NCBI GenBank assembly: GCA_024867545.1
Contig: JANFNE010000009.1
Span: 656,501-720,500 of the forward strand
Length of the DNA stretch: 64,000 bases
Source of the DNA: Phytopythium helicoides
Lineage: Eukaryota; Oomycota; Peronosporomycetes; Pythiales; Pythiaceae
Reading direction: 5' to 3'
Under the pieces are notes generated by a model. It was not told the DNA's origin. It worked only from the letters and a program-made list of their open reading frames with translations, and searched no databases. Made by a program: the position numbers and the translations under genes. Below are positions 34,372 to 44,804 of the stretch, in pieces; positions within the stretch are counted from its first letter, which is position 1; the number at the start of each line of letters is the position of its first letter.

Positions 34372-34576
34372 GCATCACTCGGTACTTGACTTGTGTGTGA
34401 CGAGATCGGCATCACCACGACACTCGGCCGCTGCGCGAGCTTCTATGTATCAGTACGAGTTTTCAGAGGCGTAGGGAATGCGGAGGACGATAGCGAGCGT
34501 CGGTTTTGGCTCTCTCAATGTGTTGTGTGGGCATGTAGCGTTTATATACTATTGGGGGTTCCGAGGTCAGCTAGCT
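34372..34576. other. Convergent 3' region
   Basis: This 205-bp gap lies between the sirtuin stop and the POP1 stop. I see no gene or clear terminator motif in it. Confidence 0.5.
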
Positions 34577-37437
34577 TCAGATGGCAACCGTGATATGTAC
34601 GGAACGCAGTAGCTTGCCTTGTGGGGGTCTTGCCAACGCGATTGCTGTCCCGAACGCCTTCTGGGCCAAGAAGAGTCGCTGGAGTGACTCGCACGAGCTG
34701 AAACCTATCGCGCGGAAGGCCGCCTTTGGGCGGTCATACACCGCAGATGTCACGAAACCCATAAGGACACGCTGCACAATTCAACGTTAGGCGATCTCAT
34801 GTCAAGCACAAAAATCACATATGCGTTGGCCCCTACCTGCTCGACCCTCGCAACCTCCGTGCCGCGCCATTTGACATCGCGCTTGATCTCACTGAGGTCC
34901 TCCTTTGACGGCGTGTAGAGCTGTTTGAGTTCACGATGAGCGTGATCAGTTCATCGATTCACTTGATACAGCAAGTGTCGTATCGTACCATTGTGTTGGG
35001 GGTCAAAGTACCACGGCCGACAACCGAAATTACAACGCGGACGAGTGTCGGCAGCGCAACAGGGATGAATGAAGTCGCCGCTTCCGCGTTTTCCGTGCGC
35101 GATGCGTAGAAACAAAAATGCTGCATGTACGAATCGCCTCGCAGCACGCATAGCGAGTCACTCTCTTCGCCACTCATCTCCTCGTCAGCATCATTATCGC
35201 TGCGCTTGTTCGCATCAGATTTTGCTCCAAGCTCAAACAAGGCGCTCCAATTTGGCTCGAATGGTGATAGGACACCAAGTTTCTCAAAGGCAACACGCTT
35301 GGCCTTGGGCTTTTTTTCTTGCTCTTCTTGGAGCTGCCTGGCGTTGCGACTCCAGTACTCTTGACTGGTCTTGGTGTCTGGAAAATCACAGGGAAAGCTG
35401 TAGCACAACAAACATGTTAGAAAGTATTTTTCCCACGCCATAACACACGTTTGCACGACACTCACTTGGCAATATGAAGCACTGTGCTGATTGCTGCGTC
35501 TTCGTCGGTCCCAACGGCCATTGCTCCACGGAAAACAAGTGCTTTCAACAGCGCCGGGGCCATCGATGGACAGCAGATAAGATCCCAGCCGCTACCATTC
35601 GGGAACGATGCAGACTTGCGGACGGCAAGGAGATGCAGCAGTGACTCTGCACTTGCTGCAGATGGCTCCCTCACACCCGTAGGTTGCTCAGAAGAAAGTT
35701 GCTTACTGGCTGCCCTTCGCTTGCGAAGAATATCCGCGTTCAGCTCATGATCCCTACGAAAGCTAGCCGCCAATTTCTTGCGAAGCATCTGTGACCAGAG
35801 CCACGAGGTAGGCTCGATCTGATTGGCTTGAATGGGTTCGGGAGGCTCTGCAATGCCAGCACTACTGATTGTGTCCGCTCTTGGTGATTTGTAGGGATAA
35901 CTCGTGGCATCGGGGTCAGCCTTAATAGTCCAAGAGAGAACTGCAGAGAGCTCACTCAAAATGAAAGCCGTATCGGGTTCTTCGGCGTGTTTCCCAAGGG
36001 CCGACAGGCTCTCTCCTGTAAGAGGGCTCACAATGTCGTCTTCGCCAACTTTACCAATCGCACTCCGAGGTGGCTCCTTCAAAAGTGACAGTCCACCGCT
36101 TGTGGTCATTCGTGCTGGTTTGAAGGAAATGGCATCATATGATGCAGAGCGGGGATCGCCAACAACGACACTGAAAATGCGCTGACCATCCTCTGCGCTT
36201 GCATCTTCAACTGGCTTTGTCCCCTTTGCTAGTCTTTGGGTATACAATAGCAGAGCCTTGCGGTTCTTCTCGGAGCACACCTTGACTGACCGGAGCGCAT
36301 CTAAGCTGTCATCGTGGTCAGACTCATCTGTGTTCATAGGCTCCGATTCGTCGTCAATCTGGACGACGTCTTTGCAAAAGCTTGCCACGATTTGATCTGT
36401 GCGCTTGCCGCGCACTTTGAATCGGCATAAATGCCCTCGGCGGTCCAGAATTTGGATCCTGTCAAGCAAGCCATTCGATAGTTAGAAAGTTGTGCGCTGA
36501 TTTCCAACATTTTTCCAGTATGACGCACTCTTCGTCTTCACCAACCACTTGGCGACAAGCGTCGGCTATGGCTGTAGCCGCCTCCATGAACGCTGCAGGA
36601 TGGATCCACAGCCAAAGCTGTCTCTTGGCGTCCTCCCATCCTTCTTGGAGCTCAAACTTGGCGTTGCCGTCATCCCCGACGCTCCAGTCGTTTTCCATCG
36701 GTCGCCACATAAACGTCACGGGGCAGATCGCACCGTTGGGGAACTCGCCAGCGTGGTACAGCATGCTGGTGCCTTCCTCTGCGCCAGAAAGAAACTTCAT
36801 CCGATCAAACTCGGATCCCGCGGGGTCCGCCACCAGTTGCAGCGCCTCCAGAAGCAGCTGCGGTCGCCCAGCCATCTCCAGCACGCCGTAGTACGACATG
36901 TCGTGCACGACCGCCGTCTTCCTGAGCGCCTGCCGTCACCCCCGTCAGCCCTGCTCCCCTTCTCCCGAAACCCCGCCGCGTCCCCACCTCCAGAGCGGCC
37001 GAGACGCCCTTGTCCGTCCTGCTTCTGGCCACTGCGACGCCGCCCTCAACGCCCATGCGCATCCGCTTGGCGTGCCACACGTGCGTGGGCAGCCACGCCA
37101 CCCCGTCGCCTCCGCTCCCAGACGCCCACGCCTTGCTCTCCGCCAGCGCGCGCGGCCGCCGCTCGTGCGCCCTGCTCCTCCGCTCGGCCGCTTGCTGGCC
37201 CTCGGCGGCGTTCAGCCGCGCCCGATGGCCCTGGCGCCGCAGCCGCAGCGGCATGCGGAACGAGTTGAACGCGTTCGCGCGCCGCCGCCGCTGCCGCGCC
37301 GCATGCTCCGCCTGGCTCGTCTGCTGCTGCTGCTGCTGCTCCGGCCGGTGCACGAGCTCGCGTAAAGCCTGCAGCTCCGGCGCGCGCGCCGCCGCGAGCT
37401 CCAGCACTTCGACCACGCGCGGCCCCGCTCCAGCCAT
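34577..37437 (-). CDS. POP1: RNase P/MRP protein subunit Pop1, 843 aa
   Basis: Six exons (37437-36988, 36929-36529, 36458-35466, 35397-34989, 34920-34837, 34771-34577) sum to 844 codons. Pop1 is the largest protein of RNase P and RNase MRP, which process tRNA and rRNA precursors. The N-terminal POP1 domain has RRRRANAFNSFRMPLRLRR and the signature WLPTHVWHAKRM. HDMSYYGVLEMAGRP and RIQILDRRGHLCRF follow. The POPLD region is GWDLICCPSMAPALLKALVFRGAMAVG, then FPCDFPD. The C-terminus has DVKWRGTEVARVEQRVLMGFV, as in the family. A run of six Gln lies near residue 35. ATG 37437 is favoured over the in-frame ATG 37521 because family N-termini start just before the first helix (RVVEVLELAAARA). Its start is about 100 bp from the upstream gene's stop. 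Confidence 0.9.
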
Positions 37438-37544
37438 TGCTCTCGTCGACTCGTGCGACTTGTGGAGATGGGGGAGAGTGGACCACATCAACTTGACCTG
37501 GTTGAAGCGAGCAGTGTTCATTTTGATTTTAACCACGCTAGGCT

Positions 37545-40500
37545 CTACTGGGCGGTTGGGGAGGATGGCTGGGTGATATCCGAGAGCAGAGAGAGGATGC
37601 GGACGGCGGGTGCCCATTTTGGACTGTGAGGTTGCGCGGATACGAACTTTGCGACGGACGAGATCATTGAGGCGGGTGCACGCCACTTGATGCCGGCCGC
37701 CTCGATTCCTAGCAGCAGCTCCTCTGTGAATATCAACGCGCTTTGGTCCAGACGAGCAGATCTGCTCTCTTGGCTAGCTCCAGTCTGGGTGATGGTGAAA
37801 ACGGGGGCTAGCACACGGAATGTCATTGAGATGGCGTCGAGTGAAGGAGAGAACTGCCGCTGAAGAGCTGCCGCAGCAGGCAAGAACGCTCTCACATACG
37901 CTGCGATCAATCCACGTGCGTCTGCTCCAGATAGCTCGGCTTCTGTGCCTGCCTCCGACTCCATCGCTCGCAGCTGTGTCACGATGTCTTGAAAACATTT
38001 TGCCACCTCTACTAGAGCCGTGTTGTCACACTCGGCAAAAACTTTGGGCAGCTCGGAATGATCACCAATTTTACCAGTCGACGAAACTCGATCAGCGAGT
38101 TCTCGCCACTGCGCCGCTAAATCACAGGCAGCTGTATAACGCAGCCCATGAGAAACTACTAATGGTGAGCCAGAGAAGATCGCAGGAACTAGTGCGGCTG
38201 AACACAAGACTACTCGTTCTTCCTCCGAGGTCATAAGGAGCGCTGGAGAAAGCAAAAGTGAACATTGAGAAACCATCGTGATAGCTAACTCTCTTCCAGT
38301 GAAAACTCCACGATTGATGCACGGAAGCAGCGCGTAGAGAGCTGAACTCTGCTCTGGGGACCACTGACTTGGCCGTTTACAAAGTATGATATCATGAAGA
38401 AGCTCGTTCCTTACGATGCAGGGCTTGTCAAGTAGGGCAGCCAACAACGATAGAGTTGCTATCTGAGGTGGTGATGGCGGGAAGTGATTCAGCAAAGCTA
38501 TTGCGACCCAAAATACTTGCGAGTACAACATAATCTTGTCGTCTGGCATCCGCTTGACTATCTCGGATAATATTAAAAGGCAGTCGTAGATTAGCGGCTC
38601 AATTGTAACTGGGTTTTGCATGCTCTCATCAAACGCGATGTGAAGTAACTCCAGGATTATCAGTAGAACATCTCCATTGAATGAAAACCCTAGGCGTCTG
38701 TACATTGTGAGCGCGAATCTAGCAACCCCATCTTGCCCGGATGCTAATCTTTGTCCAACAGAAACTGTAGAGCTTGAAACCATCGATAGTACGAGAACTA
38801 TCTCTTTGACACATAGCTCGCGCCATAGTGCCGATTCCTCTGGTGTGAGAACCTGAGCTAGCACCTCAAGACCCGAGAAAAAAGGTTCTTCGTCGTAGTG
38901 GTCGTTCACATTCCCACACAAACCAAGTTCAAATGTGGACGCAGCGCACTTCTCATTCTCGATAAGGTAGTCAATCGATTTGACCACTTCCCCAGAGGCA
39001 GTTTCGTCACTTAAAAACCGTACCATCGTTCGAAGAAGCGTGCCACACTCACGAGCCATATCAGCAAGATTACTGAAAGATAGAAGCAAATGGCAGTGAG
39101 GAGTGTCACATGCACCTTGGGGATCGATCGATGGGTAACAGGCAAGCGGATAAATCTTTGGCTCACTCGACTTGAGTGTCGAGCTAATAGAGTACTTTGC
39201 CATGTACAGCAAGAGAAGTCCGAAGTGCATCGTTTGAAGTGCAACGACTTTGGTCTCCCAGTTACTAGATTGCTGGAGGTGACAGCTTGCGTCACTTACT
39301 AAACTTACTAGTATCGCAATTTCACTCACTGAATCATTGGAAAATGGCCGTTTCAATGAATTCGTAGCAGATGCATCTGCCTCACCAGGCGAACAAGCTC
39401 GTAGTCGTCTTGCAGCGACATAATCGCACGAAATACTGATGACTCGAAGCGCAAGATCTTGCCATCGTGCAAGCCACCACATAATCATCTTTGAGGTTGC
39501 AATTTCAGTTTGTGATTGACGCTTTTGCAATATAAACGCGATAATCAGTTGCAAGCTATTGTCAAGTGGCGTGGTTGTGCTTGAATACGCTAAAGTAAGC
39601 CAAACACGGTCAAGCTGGTCAGCACACTTCTCACTCAGCTGTAATGTAAGCTCATACATCAGCCCCAGCAACTCGATCATCGGACTTTCTTCTGACACCT
39701 CGTCACTCACTTTCCCGTCCACTTTAGGGCTTTCTTCTTGTGGGATTTCCACGAGAAAAGGCAGCACCGCACCTAGCATATTGCGCTGGATTACGGTATC
39801 GCAACGAACAAGTGATTGAAAAGTGACAGTGCACACTTTAAGTCGTAGCGACGGAAATGCTGACGCAATAGCTGACGCTGCTGCCACTTGAATACGACTC
39901 TGCACCTCGGAGGCTAGGGTCGTCGAATATCGAGGTCCATTGACTGTCAAGTACTCGAACCATCGGTAGGTATGTGAGTCTTGAGGGTTGTAGGCGTGCA
40001 AGATGTTTCGGACAAATTTAAGCACAAATCTTCGATAATTATCGCTTTTATCGACATTTGTCGCATCTGTGGCTACTCCAAGATGAAGAATTAGAGCATA
40101 GAGAAGTCGCACTGTATCAGGATTGTGCTGGGCAGCAAGCTCACGCCCAAATTTTGAAGCTTGTGAACTCAAAGCAACAACATATTGTTTGGCAGTGGCG
40201 TAACCACTACCATACCCCCGGTGAAAACACGCTTTATCAATGCAGATGGATAAAAATGCTCCACTTTCATGAAAGTCCAAGAATCGAATAGCAGCTGTCT
40301 GGCAGATACCTTGAAGAGAAGAGAAATGCTTAGCGGAGTGAGAGCAGTCTATAGCGAAACATTCGTCCAACCAATGAAAAACACGCGAGCCCAAGGAGTC
40401 AAGATCATCGGACAGCAATTGGCGTTGACTACTGTCAACTAAGGTGATCAAGGCTGAAAAAATATTGTGAGCCACGAAAAACCAAAGGAATCGAACCAAA

Positions 40501-43500
40501 GTGACAAGTGTACTGCCATAGAGACGATGCTCAACCTGGTTTGAGGAATCCTTCTCGTGCCCCAAGATCGACTCATCCAACCACAGCCACGGAATAGCTA
40601 GACCGCTTTCAGCTTCCCGAACACAAACAACCTCGCACGCTTGCATCCAATGACTGAAAAAGGGAGAGGATGGTTTTATAAATCCCCCATCAAGGTGATC
40701 ACTCAATTCTGGGTCCGCGAGCACTCCAAACGACTGTGACCAATTTAGTAGAATCTTGGTCCACTGCGCTATCCGTGGTTCTTGAATGAGGCTCTCATGA
40801 GCTGCATTGTGTGTCACCGAACTCATGGCAACATCTCCAGAAGCATGCGTCACTTCGACGTCGTGAATAGTATTGCAAACCATCTGAGCTGTTGGAGAAC
40901 ACCTTTTACTTCGTTTCAGGTACTGCAAAAGTACTTGGATCGATGTACAAAAATCTTGTTGGATCATAAAAAGGAGATGGACTGCTATTTCGTTGTATTG
41001 CTTCCTGCCATCGCGTTGGTTGATTGCAGACACCGTAATTGCTTCATCCAGTGTAGTTCCCATTCGAATTAGAAATGATGTAGCTGCGGACAGCAAGAGT
41101 TCTTCATTTTCAAGTGTTGATGGTGTTCCGGTCAGTTGATGGCTATTTTGATTAGAAGTAGCATCCCCCGACATGCTACGATCCAAAAGAATTCGGTAGC
41201 ACCTCAGCAGTGCCCATCGCGTCTGCCATTGGATTGTAGCTCGACAAGCTTTCATTGATGCGCCAAGCTTTGAAAACCGCCTGTTTGACAGGTTTACATT
41301 GTGCGTGCCTTGATATTGCTGCTGCATAGTTGGCGAAAGAAAGGTCTCAAAGCTTTCCGTTCGTGATGTCGAGTTATTTGGTGTATGGTCTAGGCAATTA
41401 TCAGCGAATACGTCTGACTCATGTTTTTTTATCACCTCCACGAGAGTCACAAACGAAGCTGTGTGCGTTGCCCCTAGCGCTAGAATAGCGACTTTTTGTT
41501 GGTTTAACGACGAGCTCTTGAGATGTCGGGCAAGTCGCTTAATCGTTGCTGTGACTGCGGTAATTGAAATAGCACTCTGATATGCTGAGCTTGTAGATGA
41601 GTCCCCTGGAGCTGAGGGTGTAGGTAATGCTAGGACGAGGTTCGGACATGCCGATGCAAGAGCAAAAATGCTCAAATTACACCAGTTGGTAAGGTTTTCA
41701 GAATCCATATCAACGGAAGAAGTCACGATGGGCTCAAGCTTAGAAATTTTGTCGTTAGCTTCCGACCAGAAGTAAGCCATGGTCTCAGGAATCTCCGAAG
41801 AGAGTCTGGAGTATATAATGCTTAAGCACATAGACCATCGGAAGTCATGTCCTGGCTCATCGTCAGCACCTGCTAGGTACTCAATATTAGCGTATTTAGT
41901 ATTCCCCCTGTCGTTTCTTGTTTTTCTGGAGTCGCTGGGCCTTTCAAAAGAGATGAATCGTTCAATGAAGATTGGCTCTAATTTGGAAATAGTTTCCATA
42001 GCACTTATCGACTCTAGAGCTTCGGGGACCGCCACAAGCACCATTTCGCGCAAATTGTGAGCTGTTGCAAGAACTTCTAGTGCCGCCAAGCGAACCTTTT
42101 CGTCTTCATGCGCTAAAAGCATAACAGCGACCGCCTCTACTTGCAAAAATGACTCGCGAACTGTGGAGAGATTTTCCCAACTACATTGCCCAGGTTTGTA
42201 TCCATAGGTTGGGAAACTTGCTTCCACAGCGGACTCCAATGCAGCCCCACACACGAATAGCAGCATATGGAGTGGCTGTGCATCGTTGGTGGGTGGGTTA
42301 TTAAAAGACATTTGTACCAAATAATCCGTGAGACCACGGATAACGATTCCAGCTTGGGTGTACCGCGTACATGCAGATATTGCTAGAAGCGTTGGAATTG
42401 CATGACTCCGTACAAGTTCTTCTCTATGAACAGCCGCACGTGCTAGTAAAAGCACCTTCTGGTCACTTCTTAGCTCCACCGCATCGAAAACGAATTCAAG
42501 CATACTGAGCGAGGAAGCAAAAATCTCGAGGGCTAGTATGCGCTTGCCATCATCTCGTAGCAACTTTGTGATTATGCTGGGCACATTACCTCCGCTTGTG
42601 CCCGAACTTGCTGGTGGTGGCGTGATTGCCGCAGCTGAGCGGGTGTCAAACAGCAATTCGTTGCCGAGATGTGTGTTGCAATGAATCAGAATATGTCCAG
42701 TAATCTCACCTAATGCCTTCATTTGGGTCATCAACACGTGAACATCAAATGAATATGCACAGCGAGCTCGTTGGAGAACGTCAGTTTTGCCCAAGTGATC
42801 TTGAAGCTTACGCTGTGCCGTCCCACAAGTTTCTCGTTGTAAAGTTGTCGCCGATCCTCCACTCAACATACTTGACTGACACAAAACTCGCAAAGCTTCC
42901 AATCCGACAAGCTTCTTATCGTCGATGAAGATATTTGACTCGGTTAATAGCCTGCGAATATGACTTTGAAGTGCAAAACGCATGTTGAAACTGGCAATCG
43001 CTAACGATAGCTCAACCAACACGGGTAGCACTGCTTCGCGATACCATATAAAGCTTTTGTAGCGAGTTGGGGAAAAGAAACACCAGGCCTGGGTAATATT
43101 TATCATTTCCATACAGTCCGTCTCTGTAGGAGTTCCTGCGCTCCGTTCACCCAAAACATAGCGCAAGACAAAGTTACAAAATGCGACGCCGACGCACCGG
43201 AGAATAATACTCGGTGATTGTTCCAAGAAACCGATGGCTAGGCCGGTGCTACTGCCTCCACTTCCAGCACTAGACACACTAATTCCACCACTGTCTTTGC
43301 TGTATCGATGGTGTAAGCGAAGCAAAGCATGCATATCATCCTTCCAGTAGCGCAAAAAAATGTCACCAGGTGCCAAAGCTAGTACAGAAACCCGAAGCTC
43401 CCACCCCACTGCCATTGTTTTCCTTTTGTTTGAGAGTTGTAGGGCAATGGCGTGCAACTCGCTAATGCAACTATTCCACTCACTAACTGGTGCCATAGTT

Positions 43501-44525
43501 AAGAGACGTCGAAACTGAGTTTGGCTCAAGGATTGACGCTCCCGACTGAAAAGGCTAGCGAGAAGCGCTGAAGCGCCTCGGCGTACTCGCGACTTAAACT
43601 GTTTCCTTAGCAGCGGAAAAAATAGGTGAAGGATTTGGGCAGCGCATTTTAGCGGTAGCATCTGGTCTGCAATCTTGAATGGCAGCTCCGACAAAAACTG
43701 AAGATAAAGGTGCTGTTGAGATACGATTTGGTCTTCGATAGGGAGCCGATACTGGCTGATGCTTTTTTTAAGATGCTTGCTTGATATGAGTTCTGGTTTC
43801 CGAAGCTCTTGTTGTACCTTCATGCAGGTTATCCGTGGCGAGATGCGTGCAGCGCGACCGAAGACTAGCTTCCACTGTGTCACCGCCAGATTATTGAAAT
43901 TTGAATCAGTCATTAGAGATTCATGTGGGCTCGTAGATGGTAAACCCGACTTCCAGATTGGCATGGATGGGAGGAAAGTTGATAAAAATCCTCCTCTCTC
44001 CGATGATCGTTTTCCGTCAGCCTGGACTTCTTTCTCAAATACCTTGAGACAGCGATCGAGCAGTGCGATTACAAGCGATTCGTTTGTACTACTCTCTTCG
44101 AGTGCGGCTGGCGTATCTAAAACTACAACTAGCATTCGAGCAGCGATCCAAGAAGCTACCCGCATGCCTAGTGCTGAGATTGTCGATTTCAAGTTGGCAC
44201 CTTCCTCTGATACTTGCAACGATATTCGCCGTTTCTCGACAGCTTCAATCCACGTCAATAGTCTTCGAACGATCGAGTCGATTGATCGTGAGGCAGCAAT
44301 TGTGCACATTAGCTGTATCCTGTAAAGTTTTTCGTCAAGCTCGGTGTTACTGTTCTCCGACGCATGAGACCTGCTAGACTCCGAACTTGTTTGATCATTT
44401 CCCTCGATCGGCTGCAATGGGACAACTTGTAGCTTTAACAGAGACCGAGCACTCTCGTAGTTTGCATACTCTGAGAGGAAAGCCTCAAGCGAACGCTCTA
44501 TCTCAACAAGGATGGCAACATCCAT
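37545..44525 (-). CDS. Very large alpha-solenoid-like protein, about 2326+ aa
   Basis: One uninterrupted minus frame runs more than 7 kb. The first ATG in it is 44525, giving 2326 residues. A better-conserved-looking N-terminus (VLASLQSRDSTVRGERPLRNLL) lies upstream without an ATG. It could be reached by splicing from ATG 44806 across an intron with a good acceptor (TTATTTCAG, about 44625). The whole protein is Leu/Ser-rich and helical, with HEAT/ARM-like pairs of helices (LLARAAVHREELVRSHAIPTLLAI, EDEKVRLAALEVLATAHNL). No enzyme motif, signal peptide or clear membrane span is visible. I could not assign it to a named HEAT-repeat family. The stop is 108 bp from the POP1 start (37437). It is intronless over 7 kb, unlike the heavily spliced neighbours. 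Confidence 0.75.
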   Translation of the reverse strand: MDVAILVEIERSLEAFLSEYANYESARSLLKLQVVPLQPIEGNDQTSSESSRSHASENSNTELDEKLYRIQLMCTIAASRSIDSIVRRLLTWIEAVEKRRISLQVSEEGANLKSTISALGMRVASWIAARMLVVVLDTPAALEESSTNESLVIALLDRCLKVFEKEVQADGKRSSERGGFLSTFLPSMPIWKSGLPSTSPHESLMTDSNFNNLAVTQWKLVFGRAARISPRITCMKVQQELRKPELISSKHLKKSISQYRLPIEDQIVSQQHLYLQFLSELPFKIADQMLPLKCAAQILHLFFPLLRKQFKSRVRRGASALLASLFSRERQSLSQTQFRRLLTMAPVSEWNSCISELHAIALQLSNKRKTMAVGWELRVSVLALAPGDIFLRYWKDDMHALLRLHHRYSKDSGGISVSSAGSGGSSTGLAIGFLEQSPSIILRCVGVAFCNFVLRYVLGERSAGTPTETDCMEMINITQAWCFFSPTRYKSFIWYREAVLPVLVELSLAIASFNMRFALQSHIRRLLTESNIFIDDKKLVGLEALRVLCQSSMLSGGSATTLQRETCGTAQRKLQDHLGKTDVLQRARCAYSFDVHVLMTQMKALGEITGHILIHCNTHLGNELLFDTRSAAAITPPPASSGTSGGNVPSIITKLLRDDGKRILALEIFASSLSMLEFVFDAVELRSDQKVLLLARAAVHREELVRSHAIPTLLAISACTRYTQAGIVIRGLTDYLVQMSFNNPPTNDAQPLHMLLFVCGAALESAVEASFPTYGYKPGQCSWENLSTVRESFLQVEAVAVMLLAHEDEKVRLAALEVLATAHNLREMVLVAVPEALESISAMETISKLEPIFIERFISFERPSDSRKTRNDRGNTKYANIEYLAGADDEPGHDFRWSMCLSIIYSRLSSEIPETMAYFWSEANDKISKLEPIVTSSVDMDSENLTNWCNLSIFALASACPNLVLALPTPSAPGDSSTSSAYQSAISITAVTATIKRLARHLKSSSLNQQKVAILALGATHTASFVTLVEVIKKHESDVFADNCLDHTPNNSTSRTESFETFLSPTMQQQYQGTHNVNLSNRRFSKLGASMKACRATIQWQTRWALLRCYRILLDRSMSGDATSNQNSHQLTGTPSTLENEELLLSAATSFLIRMGTTLDEAITVSAINQRDGRKQYNEIAVHLLFMIQQDFCTSIQVLLQYLKRSKRCSPTAQMVCNTIHDVEVTHASGDVAMSSVTHNAAHESLIQEPRIAQWTKILLNWSQSFGVLADPELSDHLDGGFIKPSSPFFSHWMQACEVVCVREAESGLAIPWLWLDESILGHEKDSSNQVEHRLYGSTLVTLVRFLWFFVAHNIFSALITLVDSSQRQLLSDDLDSLGSRVFHWLDECFAIDCSHSAKHFSSLQGICQTAAIRFLDFHESGAFLSICIDKACFHRGYGSGYATAKQYVVALSSQASKFGRELAAQHNPDTVRLLYALILHLGVATDATNVDKSDNYRRFVLKFVRNILHAYNPQDSHTYRWFEYLTVNGPRYSTTLASEVQSRIQVAAASAIASAFPSLRLKVCTVTFQSLVRCDTVIQRNMLGAVLPFLVEIPQEESPKVDGKVSDEVSEESPMIELLGLMYELTLQLSEKCADQLDRVWLTLAYSSTTTPLDNSLQLIIAFILQKRQSQTEIATSKMIMWWLARWQDLALRVISISCDYVAARRLRACSPGEADASATNSLKRPFSNDSVSEIAILVSLVSDASCHLQQSSNWETKVVALQTMHFGLLLLYMAKYSISSTLKSSEPKIYPLACYPSIDPQGACDTPHCHLLLSFSNLADMARECGTLLRTMVRFLSDETASGEVVKSIDYLIENEKCAASTFELGLCGNVNDHYDEEPFFSGLEVLAQVLTPEESALWRELCVKEIVLVLSMVSSSTVSVGQRLASGQDGVARFALTMYRRLGFSFNGDVLLIILELLHIAFDESMQNPVTIEPLIYDCLLILSEIVKRMPDDKIMLYSQVFWVAIALLNHFPPSPPQIATLSLLAALLDKPCIVRNELLHDIILCKRPSQWSPEQSSALYALLPCINRGVFTGRELAITMVSQCSLLLSPALLMTSEEERVVLCSAALVPAIFSGSPLVVSHGLRYTAACDLAAQWRELADRVSSTGKIGDHSELPKVFAECDNTALVEVAKCFQDIVTQLRAMESEAGTEAELSGADARGLIAAYVRAFLPAAAALQRQFSPSLDAISMTFRVLAPVFTITQTGASQESRSARLDQSALIFTEELLLGIEAAGIKWRAPASMISSVAKFVSAQPHSPKWAPAVRILSLLSDITQPSSPTAQ

Positions 44526-44804
44526 AGCAATCAGTACGGCAATGTCTTTGTTGGTGCTCAGCAGATTTCGCAAGGGCCTCTCTCCTCGAACTGTGCTGTC
44601 ACGTGATTGCAATGATGCCAAAACCTGAAATAACCACCAGGACGGTTCCGGATTCTTCGACAAACCGTCGGCGCCATCTCGGAAACGACGCCAAGCGTGG
44701 GACTCCAGTTGAAGTGGCAGCGCTCATTCTGTCTGTCATGCACTCGAGGTACCAGGTATTCCTTGGATTGGACTGTTAGCTTCGTTCCTCCAACTTTGGC
44801 AGCC